Below, piece by piece: positions 27,684 through 36,377 of a stretch of DNA of 64,000 bases. A model generated the notes under the pieces. That model saw only the letters and a list, made by a program, of their open reading frames with translations. It did not search any database and had not been told where the DNA came from. Source of the stretch: Pseudodesulfovibrio cashew (GTDB taxonomy: Bacteria > Desulfobacterota > Desulfovibrionia > Desulfovibrionales > Desulfovibrionaceae); the NCBI RefSeq assembly GCF_009762795.1, contig NZ_CP046400.1, positions 1,341,501 through 1,405,500 of the forward strand, written 5' to 3'. Each line of letters opens with the position of its first letter. Within the stretch, counting starts at the first letter, position 1. The position numbers and the translations under genes are program-made.

Positions 27684-27854
27684 CTTAAAACCGGCGTGGT
27701 GAGGGCAAAACCGCCGTTCTTCTTGGTTTTCCCGTGCCGGGAGGGGATGACCTTTCACCTCCCCGTTACTGCCGCTCACCGTATTGCACCTTGCGCCCCG
27801 GGCGTTCCTGGTGGTAGTTCTCCCATACGCCTGGAAAAAGCGTAAGGAGTATCC

Positions 27855-29558
27855 ATGCTGTTAGGAATCGACGTTGGCGGCACCCACACGGACGCTGTCG
27901 CCATCGATATGACCGGGGACGCCGAGGTAGCCGCCTCGTGCAAGGTCCCCACACATCATGACGACCTGTTGCGCTCCGTGACCGAAGCGCTGGCCGCCAT
28001 CCTGGCCGAAGTGGACAAGGACGCGGTCACCCAGCTCAACCTTTCCACCACCCTTTCCACCAACGCCATCGTCCAGGGCAAGACCGAGGACGTGGGCGTC
28101 ATCGTTAGTTCCGGTCCCGGCATCGACCCGCATAACGCCATGCCCTGCAAGGACTTTTTCGTTATCGACGGCTCCATAGATCACCGGGGCAACGAGGTCC
28201 GCGCCCTGTCCGCCCGGCAACTGGAGCGGGCCGTTGACGCGTGCCGTGAGAACGGAGTCCGCGTGTTTGCTGCGGTGAGCAAGTTCTCCACGCGCAACCC
28301 GCGCCACGAGAACACGATCCGGCGCATGGTCGAGCGCGCCGAGGACCAGGAGGGCAACCCCCTGGCCGATTTCGTCACCCTGGGCCATCAGCTCGGCGGA
28401 GCGCTCAATTTCCCGCGCCGGGTGGCTACCGCCTACTTCAACTGCTCGGTCTGGCGGCTGTACAACGACTTCGTCACGGCCGTGGAGAGCGCGCTCGAGG
28501 AAATGGGCCTGGGTCACGTCACCGTGAACATCCTCAAGGCGGACGGCGGGACCATGCCGCTGTCCCAGTCCCGAACCATGCCCGTGCAGTCCATCTTTTC
28601 CGGCCCTGCGGCCTCGGTCATGGGGATCATCGCCCTGACAGACATCTTTCATGACTCCGTTATCCTCGACATCGGCGGGACCACCACGGACATCGCCGTG
28701 TTTGCGGAGGGCGCGCCGCTCATCGAGCGCGAGGGCATCGACATCGGTTCCCATCCCACCCTGGTCTCGGCCCTGAAGGTGCTGTCCATCGGTATCGGCG
28801 GGGATTCAGCCATATCGGTGGCGGGTTCCGGCACGGTGCGCGTGGGGCCCAACCGGCTCGGACCGTCCGTCTGCCTGGGCGGTACGCACCCGACCCTGAC
28901 CGACGCCCTCAACGTGCTCGGGGCCAGCGCCATTGGTGATGTGGACAAGTCCGCTCAGGCCATCGAGGTCCTGGCCTCGGCCCATGGACTCTCCGGCCCT
29001 GACCTGGCCCGCGATGCCGTGGACCGTGCTTCCGAGACCATCTACGACGCCACCCGCGAGCTGGTGGAGGAGATCAACTCCAAACCGGTCTACACCATCC
29101 ACGAGTTGGTGGAGGACAAGCGGGTGGTGCCCAAGAAGATCTACGTGGTCGGCGGACCTGCCGAGGCCATGAAGATGGACCTTTTCCGCCGCTTCCAGCT
29201 GTCCACCGAGGTGCCGGAGAACTATGGCGTGGCCAACGCCGTGGGCGCGGCCCTGACCCGGCCCACCTGGGAGCTGGAGTTGTTCGCGGACACCCAGCGC
29301 CACACCCTGTTCATCCCGTCCCTGTCCTACCGCGAGAACGTCCACTCCAGCTACGATCTGGAGGACGCCAAGAAGGACGCGGTCAACCAGTTGACCATGC
29401 AGCTCGATTCCATGGGCGTGTTTCTCCAGCCAGAGGACGCCCAGATTACCCACGCCTCCAGCTTCAACATGGTCGAGGGCATGAGCCGGGTGGGCAGGAA
29501 CATCCGCGTCAAATGTCAGGTCAGGCCGCATGTGGTGGCCGTGCTGGGGGGGAGATAA
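27855..29558 (+). CDS. Hydantoinase/oxoprolinase family protein (HyuA-like)
   Basis: A 567-residue ATP-dependent amidohydrolase-type protein. It starts with the phosphate-binding LLGIDVGGTHTDAVAIDMTG, then LSTTLSTNAIVQGK, and has a second DIGGTTTDIAVFAEG motif in the middle, typical of the ASKHA-fold hydantoinase A/oxoprolinase family. It is about 100 residues shorter than many HyuA proteins. AAGGAG precedes the ATG. The HDAC-like gene follows three bases after its stop, so they are one operon. The substrate is unknown. Confidence 0.88.
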   Translation: MLLGIDVGGTHTDAVAIDMTGDAEVAASCKVPTHHDDLLRSVTEALAAILAEVDKDAVTQLNLSTTLSTNAIVQGKTEDVGVIVSSGPGIDPHNAMPCKDFFVIDGSIDHRGNEVRALSARQLERAVDACRENGVRVFAAVSKFSTRNPRHENTIRRMVERAEDQEGNPLADFVTLGHQLGGALNFPRRVATAYFNCSVWRLYNDFVTAVESALEEMGLGHVTVNILKADGGTMPLSQSRTMPVQSIFSGPAASVMGIIALTDIFHDSVILDIGGTTTDIAVFAEGAPLIEREGIDIGSHPTLVSALKVLSIGIGGDSAISVAGSGTVRVGPNRLGPSVCLGGTHPTLTDALNVLGASAIGDVDKSAQAIEVLASAHGLSGPDLARDAVDRASETIYDATRELVEEINSKPVYTIHELVEDKRVVPKKIYVVGGPAEAMKMDLFRRFQLSTEVPENYGVANAVGAALTRPTWELELFADTQRHTLFIPSLSYRENVHSSYDLEDAKKDAVNQLTMQLDSMGVFLQPEDAQITHASSFNMVEGMSRVGRNIRVKCQVRPHVVAVLGGR

Positions 29559-29561
29559 ACC

Positions 29562-30896
29562 ATGCTCAAGGCGAACAACAAACTCGGCATCATCTTTTTT
29601 CCGGCCTTTGACTGGGCCATCTCGCCCACTCACCCGGAGCGGCAGGAGCGACTCCTGTATACCCAGGATCAGCTGCGCGAAGAGGGCATCTTCGACATCG
29701 AGGGCGTGGAGGAATACAAGCCCGACGTGGCGGACATCGAGGACGTTGAGCGCGTCCACTTCTGCTTTCCGGACGTGAACTCCGTGACCACGCGGTCCCA
29801 CCGGATTTCGGCGGGCGGGGCCATGAAGGCCGCCGACCTGGTCATGACCGGCGAGCGCGACTGCGCCTTCGCCATGGTCCGGCCGCCCGGGCATCACGCC
29901 ATGAAAGTGGTCCACGGCTCCCGCGGCTTCTGCAACATCAACATCGAAGCGGTGATGATCGAGCACATCCGCGAGACCTACGGCCACAAGCGCGTGGCCA
30001 TCGTGGATACGGACTGCCACCACGGCGACGGCACCCAGGACGTGTACTGGCACGACCCGGACACCCTGTTCATTTCCCTCCACCAGGACGGGCGCACCCT
30101 GTATCCCGGCTCGGGATTTCCCCAGGAACTGGGCGGACCCAAGGCCAGGGGCAGAAACATCAACATCCCGCTGCCGCCCAACACCTCGGACGAGGGGTTC
30201 CTGATGGCAATGGAGCGTGTGGTCATGCCCATCCTGGAGGACTTCAAGCCGGACCTGGTGGTCAACTCCGCCGGGCAGGACAACCATTTCTCCGACCCGA
30301 TCACCAATATGAACTTCTCGGCCCGGGGCTACGCTGCCCTCAACGAGATGCTCAAGCCGGACATCGCGGTGCTGGAAGGGGGCTATTCCATCCAGGGCGC
30401 GCTGCCGTACGTCAACCTCGGCATCTGCCTGGCCATGGCGGGGGTGGACTACTCGCACGTCCGCGAGCCCAACTACAATCCCGATCAGATCAAGCAGGAC
30501 GATCAGACCACGGCCTACATCGAGGAGCTGTGCAGACAGCTGCCCAAGCTCTATTTCGATCCTCCCGCCTTCGATCCCAAGGGCGACTCCCGCCAGGGCG
30601 TCATCTCCGGCAACCAGTTCATCCGCCACAAGCAGATTTACTACGACACCGACGGCATTAACGAGGTCCAGCAGGAGTCCCTGACCCTGTGTGACAAGTG
30701 CCGGGGGCTGTACAAGGTGGAGACCCGCGCCGACTCCGGTCCGCTCTGCCTGGGCGTGGAGATTCCCATCGACGCCTGCCCTGACTGCAAGAGCAAGGGA
30801 TACCAGCTTGTGGAAGACGGCCTGATCAAGGGCGGCTATCGCTATGTGCAACTCATCAACAGAAAGGACAAGGACTATGTCCGATACGGATTCTGA
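29562..30896 (+). CDS. Histone deacetylase superfamily protein with C-terminal zinc-ribbon-like tail
   Basis: A protein of 444 residues. Residues 1 to about 330 are an HDAC/AcuC/acetylpolyamine-amidohydrolase fold: VRPPGHHAM, VDTDCHHGDGTQD, NSAGQDNHFSDP and VLEGGYS carry the zinc and catalytic residues, all present. The C-terminal about 90 residues have two CxxC pairs (LCDKCRGLYK, ACPDCKSKGYQ), which suggest a zinc ribbon not usual in the family. It is co-transcribed with the hydantoinase, so small-molecule amide hydrolysis is plausible. Actual substrate unknown. Confidence 0.87.
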   Translation: MLKANNKLGIIFFPAFDWAISPTHPERQERLLYTQDQLREEGIFDIEGVEEYKPDVADIEDVERVHFCFPDVNSVTTRSHRISAGGAMKAADLVMTGERDCAFAMVRPPGHHAMKVVHGSRGFCNINIEAVMIEHIRETYGHKRVAIVDTDCHHGDGTQDVYWHDPDTLFISLHQDGRTLYPGSGFPQELGGPKARGRNINIPLPPNTSDEGFLMAMERVVMPILEDFKPDLVVNSAGQDNHFSDPITNMNFSARGYAALNEMLKPDIAVLEGGYSIQGALPYVNLGICLAMAGVDYSHVREPNYNPDQIKQDDQTTAYIEELCRQLPKLYFDPPAFDPKGDSRQGVISGNQFIRHKQIYYDTDGINEVQQESLTLCDKCRGLYKVETRADSGPLCLGVEIPIDACPDCKSKGYQLVEDGLIKGGYRYVQLINRKDKDYVRYGF

Positions 30897-31308
30897 TCCG
30901 CACTGGCGGAGGATGAAACGGTGGTTCCTGCTGTTTTATCTTCTCGTGGCCGTGCTGACCGGGCTGGGCATCGCCTGGCATGTTCCCAATCCCGTGCTCT
31001 GGAATTCCCTTGAGGTCACGGTGACGGCCTACAACTCCACTCCGGGGCAGACCAGCGGCAATCCGTTCGTGGCGGCCTGGGGAGACCGGCTGAAGCCCGG
31101 CATGGAGTGCGTGGCGGTCTCGCGGGACCTGATCCCCCTCGGCCTCGGCCATCGTGCCGAGGTCTATGTCGACGGCATCGGCGGGCCATACCCGGTTCTG
31201 GACAAGATGAATCGGCGGTTCAAGAAGCGGATCGATCTCTACTTCGGAGTCAACGTGAAAAAAGCACGCAAGTTCGGGGAAAGGTCCACAACCATCTATT
31301 GGCGCTAA
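30877..31308 (+). CDS. 3D-domain (MltA/RlpA-like) membrane-anchored protein
   Basis: A 143-residue protein with one N-terminal membrane anchor (WFLLFYLLVAVLTGLGIAW) and a 3D domain: VTVTAYNSTPGQTSG, AVSRDLIPLGLGHRAEVYV, LDKMNRRFKKRIDLYFG. The aspartates in DRL and LDKMN...IDLY are the family's namesake residues. Such domains occur in lytic-transglycosylase-type wall enzymes. The start overlaps the HDAC-like gene by 20 bases after AAGGAC, so it is probably the last gene of that operon. Confidence 0.85.
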   Translation: MSDTDSDPHWRRMKRWFLLFYLLVAVLTGLGIAWHVPNPVLWNSLEVTVTAYNSTPGQTSGNPFVAAWGDRLKPGMECVAVSRDLIPLGLGHRAEVYVDGIGGPYPVLDKMNRRFKKRIDLYFGVNVKKARKFGERSTTIYWR

Positions 31309-31309
31309 C

Positions 31310-31436
31310 GGCAGGCGGCCGAGAAAGGCGCGATTGCTGCGTTGCTGCGAGAAGTTCAAAGCCTCGCGTACTTCCTGTACGCGAGGCTTTGAACTTCTCT
31401 TGCGCCTTGCACTCACACCTTTCTCGGCCGCCTGCC
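31310..31436. repeat. Dispersed palindromic repeat, copy 1
   Basis: A 127-bp element. Its outer arms are perfect: GGCAGGCGGCCGAGAAAGG (31310-31328) against 31418-31436. An inner perfect 23-bp hairpin with loop TTCCT includes AAGTTCAAAGCCTCGCGTAC. Between the arms are GATTGCTGCGTTGCTGCGA on the left and TTGCGCCTTGCACTC on the right. The same two blocks occur in copy 2 near 47.2 kb. Confidence 0.85.
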
Positions 31437-31700
31437 TGGGTGGTTGTCTCTGCAGCCTTGCGGGTAATTGGGGGCGGCTACCCGGGTAGGAGGGCAGGGC
31501 GTGCTTGCGGCGTTGCCGTAAAGTGCAAGCCTTGTGTTTCGGGCTCACGTTCCTTTTTTTCGCTGTACCTCTCTCGTTTCCCTAGATCCTTACATGGGCC
31601 GGATTCGCCGACACTCAGGCCGTTCTTTCGGGAATGGCTTTTCTGACATGAAAGGGGAGCGCGTCATGCCCGCAATTGGTCGAGGGGTGCAGGTGGAAAA
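31437..31700. other. Intergenic, no gene seen
   Basis: There is no well-supported coding frame or RNA between the palindromic repeat and the sigma-54 control region. Confidence 0.5.
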
Positions 31701-31701
31701 G

Positions 31702-31768
31702 TGCAAATGTGCAACCGCATTTGTGCAAGAGGAGGCACTTTGCACAAATGTTGAGCATGCAACATTTT
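31702..31768 (+). promoter_or_regulatory. Clustered palindromic sites upstream of a sigma-54 promoter
   Basis: CATTTGTGCA (31719-31728) and TGCACAAATG (31741-31750) form a perfect inverted pair. A further related site, TGCAAATGTGCAA, lies at 31702. AAATGTTG and CAACATTT (31747-31768) form a second palindrome. They lie about 70-135 bases before the inferred start, where enhancer-binding proteins act. Confidence 0.6.
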
Positions 31769-31811
31769 TACTATTTCATATATAGCTATGAAATAATTGG
31801 GTAAGATGTTT

Positions 31812-31826
31812 TGGCACGCCCCGTGC
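31812..31826 (+). promoter_or_regulatory. Sigma-54 (RpoN) promoter
   Basis: TGGCACG, four bases, GTGC matches the -24/-12 consensus with one mismatch and exact spacing. The transcription start would be near 31838. Confidence 0.72.
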
Positions 31827-31837
31827 TTATGTCTTCG

Positions 31838-32142
31838 CATGCACGATGCAGTTACCGTTTCTCTCATCATCCTGGTCGTCGCGTTGTTGCGACGATCCCT
31901 CCTCATTGACTCGGGCGCCGGTTCCGGCGTCCGGGCAGGAGGGGAGATTCTCGGCTTACCGGTCCCGGCTCCCGCACGGGTCCAGGCGGTACACCCCCAA
32001 GCCGCCCGGTACAGGGAGCGTCATACCCGGGACCTTTGAGCATATACCATACCTCCCTACTCAAGGAACGCGAAACTAACCTCAACCCTCCTCAACAGTT
32101 GAACCCAAACCGAAAAAGGCCATCCCCCCAGATGGCCTTTTT
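31838..32142 (+). ncRNA. Candidate sigma-54-dependent transcript (sRNA or small-peptide RNA)
   Basis: Between the sigma-54 promoter and the terminator at 32113-32142 lies about 300 nt with no RBS-preceded gene. The segment 31915-32035 is GC-rich and can form long-range pairings (GGTCCCGG with CCGGGACC). A leaderless frame from the ATG at 31839 would give a 66-residue peptide with one hydrophobic stretch (AVTVSLIILVVALL) but has no RBS. An RNA is favoured, yet expression is not shown by sequence alone. Confidence 0.4.
32113..32142 (+). terminator. Rho-independent terminator
   Basis: AAAAAGGCCATC pairs with GATGGCCTTTTT. It ends the candidate sigma-54 transcript. Confidence 0.88.
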
Positions 32143-32211
32143 CCAGTTCTGGCGTCCCGAAGAAGTTGTCATCCATCTGTTCGGTGAACGGGAAAGAGTT
32201 GCGCCAAAAAA

Positions 32212-32232
32212 AGGACCGCTCCAGGCGGTCCT
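32212..32232. terminator. Hairpin
   Basis: AGGACCGC and GCGGTCCT around TCCAG, with an A7 tract on the left, so it would terminate minus-strand transcripts. Confidence 0.55.
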
Positions 32233-32295
32233 CGCAGACTTTCGACAAAGTTCAATCTGGCAGGTTGGAGAGGAATCGTCAGCCGCTAGGCGCAA

Positions 32296-32346
32296 AAAAA
32301 GCTCAGGGCCGAAGCGTATATGCATACGTGAGGGTCTGAGCTTTTT
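32296..32346. terminator. Bidirectional terminator with nested palindrome
   Basis: AAAAAGCTCAG pairs with CTGAGCTTTTT around a loop that contains CGTATATGCATACG. It is flanked by A and T tracts. Confidence 0.75.
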
Positions 32347-32383
32347 GAAGCAACGACGCGGATGGAGGTTGCTCCCCAAACTG

Positions 32384-32409
32384 AGAGGACCGCCTTCGGG
32401 CGGTCCTCT
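32384..32409. terminator. Hairpin with TTC loop
   Basis: AGAGGACCGCC pairs with GGCGGTCCTCT. It is the fourth hairpin within 300 bp and repeats the GGACCGC motif of the hairpin at 32212. Confidence 0.5.
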
Positions 32410-32448
32410 TCATGGCGCTTGCGCGCCGAAATGCGGCGGTGCGAAAAG

Positions 32449-32601
32449 CTATTTCTTTTCGTCCTTGACCTCACGGATGGAGGCCTTGCCCACGGTCAGG
32501 GAGCGAACGTGACGCTGGCGCACCAGTTCGACCATGCGCACGTCTTCATCGCTGTACACCACGTGTTCCTTGCCGTTGTTTTCGATCACCAGTTCGTACA
32601 T
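32449..32601 (-). CDS. Small conserved-looking hypothetical protein
   Basis: A 50-residue protein starting MYELVIENNGKEHVVYSDED and ending in a lysine-rich tail. GAGGTGAG precedes the ATG. It lies 12 bases downstream of the bactofilin gene and is probably co-transcribed with it. It has a strand-like N-terminus and an RQRHVRSLTVGKA segment. No family is recognised. Confidence 0.7.
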   Translation of the reverse strand: MYELVIENNGKEHVVYSDEDVRMVELVRQRHVRSLTVGKASIREVKDEKK

Positions 32602-32613
32602 GTCTCACCTCTT

Positions 32614-33078
32614 TTAGAGAATGCTGTCGCCCGATCCCGTTTTGGCGATCGGGGTCTCCGGGGCGTCGTCGCGGGTAGCCTTGGCGCCGAAATCGGCTGC
32701 CACGACCTTGGCCCCTGCGGCCACGCCCTCTTTGGTCATCACGATATTGCCTTCCATGACGGCCCCTTGCTCGACCACCAGCGCAGGGGTGGAGAGGGAA
32801 CCGTTGAGCACGGAGGTTTTTTCCAGCACGGCGCGTTCCTTGACCGTGACCTCGCCTTCGATGCGGCCACAGGAGGTCAGCCGACCCACCCGAATCTTGC
32901 CGATGATGGAGGCCTTGCGCCCGAGGATCAGGTCGCCGTCAGTGGATATTTCGCCTTCGAACTGTCCGTCGATGCGGACCGTTCCCACGAAATCCAGTTT
33001 GCCTTTGTATTCCGTTCCCACGCCGAGAAAGGCGTTCAGTTCGGTATTGTCGCTTTGTTTACTGCCAAAAAGGCCCAT
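32614..33078 (-). CDS. Bactofilin (polymer-forming cytoskeletal protein)
   Basis: A 154-residue protein with the bactofilin right-handed beta-helix: FLGVGTEYKGKLDFVGTVRI, IDGQFEGEI, ASIIGKIRVGRL, RIEGEVTVKERAVL, VVEQGAVMEGNI. The short disordered ends are typical. Bactofilins form nucleotide-free filaments at the membrane and recruit wall or polarity proteins. It starts a two-gene unit with the 50-residue protein. Confidence 0.93.
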   Translation of the reverse strand: MGLFGSKQSDNTELNAFLGVGTEYKGKLDFVGTVRIDGQFEGEISTDGDLILGRKASIIGKIRVGRLTSCGRIEGEVTVKERAVLEKTSVLNGSLSTPALVVEQGAVMEGNIVMTKEGVAAGAKVVAADFGAKATRDDAPETPIAKTGSGDSIL

Positions 33079-33351
33079 GGTTCATACCTCGCAAATATAG
33101 ACGGGTGCGGGGCTCGCTCCCTGGAAGCAGCCTTATCGGAGCAGGCAGGAAAACCCTATACCCCCGGCTTCAAGGAAATGCCACATTTTTTTCCGGGCCT
33201 CGGGGGCCGTCCTTCCGGGAATGATTTTTTGCAAATTGTCGTTGATTTGTTTTGCGCATGCAATACAGTTGTGCGTGAAACTGAAGAACCGGCCCGCGCA
33301 GCATCGGCGGCGCGGTGTCCCGAGTATAACCCAGAGCAAGGCAGGTAGGAC

Positions 33352-33906
33352 ATGAGCCAGCGGCTTTACAAAACCATTTACGAAATCGCCAGAACGGTGA
33401 ACTCCAGTCTCGACCCCTCCGAAGTGATGGCGGCCATTGCCAAGGAGGTCTCGGACGCCATGGAGGCCAAGGGGTGCTTTATTCGAGTGCTGGATACCCG
33501 CGAGACCATGCTCAAGCCGGGCGGATTTTACGGCCTCAGCGAGCGGTACGCCCAGAAAGGCCCCGTTGAGGTGGGCAAGAGCCGCCTCGACCAGGAGGTG
33601 CTGGAGGGCAGGACCGTGACCATCGCCGACGTCCGCGACGACGACCGCTTCCAGTACCCCAAGGAGGCCTCGGAGGAGGGCATCGTCTCTCTCGTGGTGG
33701 TCCCGCTCAATGCCCGCGACCGGGTCATCGGCGTGTTGCGCGTCTACTCCGGCGAGGCCCGCGTCTTCAGCGAGGAGGAGATGGACTTCTTGCAGTGCAT
33801 CGCCAATCTCTCCGGCCTCGCCCTGGAAAACGCCCGCATGTACAAGGCGCTCAAGCGCGCCAGCGAATTGGCCGACGAATTCAACTACCGCGTATTTGAA
33901 GACTAA
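33352..33906 (+). CDS. GAF domain protein
   Basis: A 184-residue protein consisting of a single GAF domain: [71 protein letters not shown] and the closing helix. No output domain is present. It lies 47 bases before gapA on the same strand, so it may modulate or report on glycolytic state; that is inferred from position. The ligand is unknown. Confidence 0.88.
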   Translation: MSQRLYKTIYEIARTVNSSLDPSEVMAAIAKEVSDAMEAKGCFIRVLDTRETMLKPGGFYGLSERYAQKGPVEVGKSRLDQEVLEGRTVTIADVRDDDRFQYPKEASEEGIVSLVVVPLNARDRVIGVLRVYSGEARVFSEEEMDFLQCIANLSGLALENARMYKALKRASELADEFNYRVFED

Positions 33907-33953
33907 CCCCCGGAGCCGGGGCGGGCGCCCCGGCACGGCCCAAGGAGAATATC

Positions 33954-34973
33954 ATGGCCAAGATCAAAGTAGGCATCAACGGCTTCGGCCGCATCGGACG
34001 CCAGGTGCTCAAGACCATATGGGAACACCACCGCGACACCCTGGAAGTGGTCGGGGTTAACGACCTCTTCGATATCAACACCAACGCGCACCTGCTGCGT
34101 CACGACACCTGCTACCGCAGCCTGCCCGTGCCCATTACCGTGGAAGGGGACACCTTCCATGTGGGCGACGACTTCACCGTGCGCAACTTTGCCGAGCGCG
34201 ACCCGAAGCTCATCCCGTGGGGCGAACTCGGCGTGGATGTGGTGGTGGAGTCCACCGGCATCTTCCGCACCGGTCCCACTGCGGCCCATCACCTGGAGGC
34301 GGGCGCCAAGAAGGTCGTCATCTCCGCCCCGGCCAAGGAGGAGGACATCACCCTGGTCATGGGCGTGAACAATCACCTCTACGACCCGGCAAAACATCAC
34401 GTCGTCTCCAACGCGTCCTGCACCACCAACTGCCTGGCCCCGGTGGTAAAGGTGGTGCATGAGGCCTTCGGCATCACCAAGGGCGTGATGACCACGGTCC
34501 ACGCCTACACCAACGACCAGCGCATCCTGGACCTGCCGCACAAGGACCTGCGGCGTGCCAGGGCGGCGGCGTGCAACATGATCCCCACCACCACGGGGGC
34601 GGCCAAGGCCGTGGCCCTGGTCATCCCCGAGATGCAGGGCCGTTTCGAAGGATACTCCGTGCGCGTGCCCACTCCCACCGTCTCCCTGGTGGACTTCGTG
34701 GCCGTGCTGGAGAAGGACACCACCACAGAGGAACTCAAGTCCGTGCTGCGCGACGCGGCTCACGGCCCCCTCAAGGGCATTCTCGACTACAGCGAGGAAC
34801 CGCTGGTCTCCTCGGACTACATCGGCAACTCCCATTCAAGCATTGTCGAGGCCGACTTCACCGTGGTCCAGAGCGGCAACCTGGCAAAGATTTATGCCTG
34901 GTACGACAACGAGTGGGGCTACTCCTGCCGCGTGGCCGACCTCATCGCCTACATGGCGGAAAAAGGCTTGTAA
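33954..34973 (+). CDS. gapA: Glyceraldehyde-3-phosphate dehydrogenase
   Basis: A 339-residue glycolytic enzyme. It has the NAD-binding start [15 protein letters not shown], active-site [12 protein letters not shown] with the catalytic cysteine, [24 protein letters not shown] and the ending WYDNEWGYS. Aspartate in GVNDLFD indicates NAD preference. AAGGAG precedes the ATG. A terminator follows. It is probably an operon with the GAF gene. Confidence 0.98.
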   Translation: MAKIKVGINGFGRIGRQVLKTIWEHHRDTLEVVGVNDLFDINTNAHLLRHDTCYRSLPVPITVEGDTFHVGDDFTVRNFAERDPKLIPWGELGVDVVVESTGIFRTGPTAAHHLEAGAKKVVISAPAKEEDITLVMGVNNHLYDPAKHHVVSNASCTTNCLAPVVKVVHEAFGITKGVMTTVHAYTNDQRILDLPHKDLRRARAAACNMIPTTTGAAKAVALVIPEMQGRFEGYSVRVPTPTVSLVDFVAVLEKDTTTEELKSVLRDAAHGPLKGILDYSEEPLVSSDYIGNSHSSIVEADFTVVQSGNLAKIYAWYDNEWGYSCRVADLIAYMAEKGL

Positions 34974-34987
34974 TACATGTCGGTAAG

Positions 34988-35018
34988 CGCCCTTCCGGTC
35001 CAATGGGCCGGAAGGGCG
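34988..35018 (+). terminator. Terminator after gapA
   Basis: CGCCCTTCCGG pairs with CCGGAAGGGCG around a 9-base loop, 15 bases after the stop. Confidence 0.75.
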
Positions 35019-35207
35019 ATCTTGTCTTCGGCCGCTGCGAACCTCGTCTCCGTTTCGCCCGGTTTACCTGCAGGATCGCAAGCATGCGGGTTTTTCTAAT
35101 TGTACGCCCCCGTCCATTTAGTGTACTTAATAAAAAAAAGGGTGCCTTAACCTTGCGGGATAACGGCAGGGGAGCGGTTTCACTATCGTGGGAGACGACG
35201 AAGACGT

Positions 35208-36377
35208 ATGACCGACAGCAGTACGCAGAACATCAAGTCCTACTACAAGGGACAATCCATCTACAAGGAAGGGCAGAAGGGCTCAGTCGCCTACATGATC
35301 AAGAAGGGGTCGGTGAATCTCTACCGTACCGTTGACGGGCGCAAGATCGTCACCGAGCGGCTGGGCAAGGGCGAGATTTTCGGCGAGATGGGGCCCCTGG
35401 GCGGCAGCGAGCGGTCCAGCAGCGCCGAGGCCGCCGAGTTCTGCGAGCTGATGGTCCTCACCGGGCAGGTCATTCAGACCATGCTCGATCGTTGTCCCAA
35501 GACCATCCAGCTCTTGACCCGGGTGTTCGTCAGGCGGCTGCGCAAGGCCGAGTCCACCACGCTCAACCAGTCGCACAAGAGCTCGTTTCTTTCCATCTGC
35601 CGCATCTTGGAGATGGCGTACAGATGTCACGTCTCCATGAAGCCCGCCGAGGCCAAGAAGGTGCCCGGCCACAGGCAGGGGCTGGCCGCGAGCGAGTTCG
35701 CCAAGCAGGTCAAGAACATCCTGCTCGTCTCCCAGTTGGAGATAGACACCGCCCTGGACCAGTTGGCCGCCCTCAAGATCATCGCCATCACCAAGCACGG
35801 TTCGGGCAAGGCCTTCAGCGAGCGCTACATCGCGGTCAACGACATGGAGACCTTCTTCCAGGTGGCGGCGAATCTGTACAAGGAATTGTCAAAGACGGGT
35901 TCGCTGGAGCCGGAGCTCGAATACATCGACATCCACGACCTGGCCGACGAGGTCGATGCCCAGCCCGACGTGCTTTACCGCAAGCTGGCCAATCACGAAT
36001 TTCCCGAAGCGCTTTTCTGCTTCCCCCGCAGTGCCGTACTTAACTGGGCTGATGAGCAGGAAGAGGATTTCTTCAAGCGGGTCAAGCGCCGCCGCAAGGC
36101 GATAAAGGACCTGGAGGACGTCAACGACATCGTGTTCGTGGACAATGCCACCTGCAAGGAGGTCTTTGCCAAGCTCGGTTACTACAAGCTCGGCGTGCTC
36201 CTCTCCGTGGCCGACGGGGAGGCGTCCCAGAAGATTCTCGGCAACCTGGCCAAGAAGATCGCCAAGATCGTGCAGGACGAGGCCGAAGCGCGCGGCCCGG
36301 CCGATCCGGCGGAGGCCGAGGACGTGTCCGATGAGCTCATCGAAATGATCAAGGCGGCCAAGGGAGTGAACGGCTAG
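35208..36377 (+). CDS. Cyclic-nucleotide-binding protein with a FliG-C-like C-terminal domain
   Basis: A protein of 389 residues. Residues about 10-120 are a cNMP-binding (CRP-type) beta-barrel (GQKGSVAYMIKKGSVNLYRT, GEIFGEMGPLGG). A helical/winged middle follows (EFAKQVKNILLVSQLEIDTA, LAALKIIAITKHGSG). Residues about 303-375 align, without gaps, with the torque-generating C-terminal domain of FliG (from memory of the E. coli protein): NDIVFVDN, then QKILGNLAKKIAKIVQDEAE and ARGP. By that alignment the charged residues equivalent to R281, D288 and D289 keep their charge (K, D, E); K264 and R297 are not kept. Its stop overlaps the motA start by one base, so it is the first gene of a motor operon. 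A cNMP-controlled motor protein is inferred. Confidence 0.82.
   Translation: MTDSSTQNIKSYYKGQSIYKEGQKGSVAYMIKKGSVNLYRTVDGRKIVTERLGKGEIFGEMGPLGGSERSSSAEAAEFCELMVLTGQVIQTMLDRCPKTIQLLTRVFVRRLRKAESTTLNQSHKSSFLSICRILEMAYRCHVSMKPAEAKKVPGHRQGLAASEFAKQVKNILLVSQLEIDTALDQLAALKIIAITKHGSGKAFSERYIAVNDMETFFQVAANLYKELSKTGSLEPELEYIDIHDLADEVDAQPDVLYRKLANHEFPEALFCFPRSAVLNWADEQEEDFFKRVKRRRKAIKDLEDVNDIVFVDNATCKEVFAKLGYYKLGVLLSVADGEASQKILGNLAKKIAKIVQDEAEARGPADPAEAEDVSDELIEMIKAAKGVNG

Noticed and set aside
31839-32039. The 66-residue frame at the sigma-54 start as a firm gene
   Set aside because: It has one hydrophobic stretch but no ribosome-binding site and an unlikely Arg/Pro-rich C-terminus, so it is mentioned only as an alternative under the candidate transcript.
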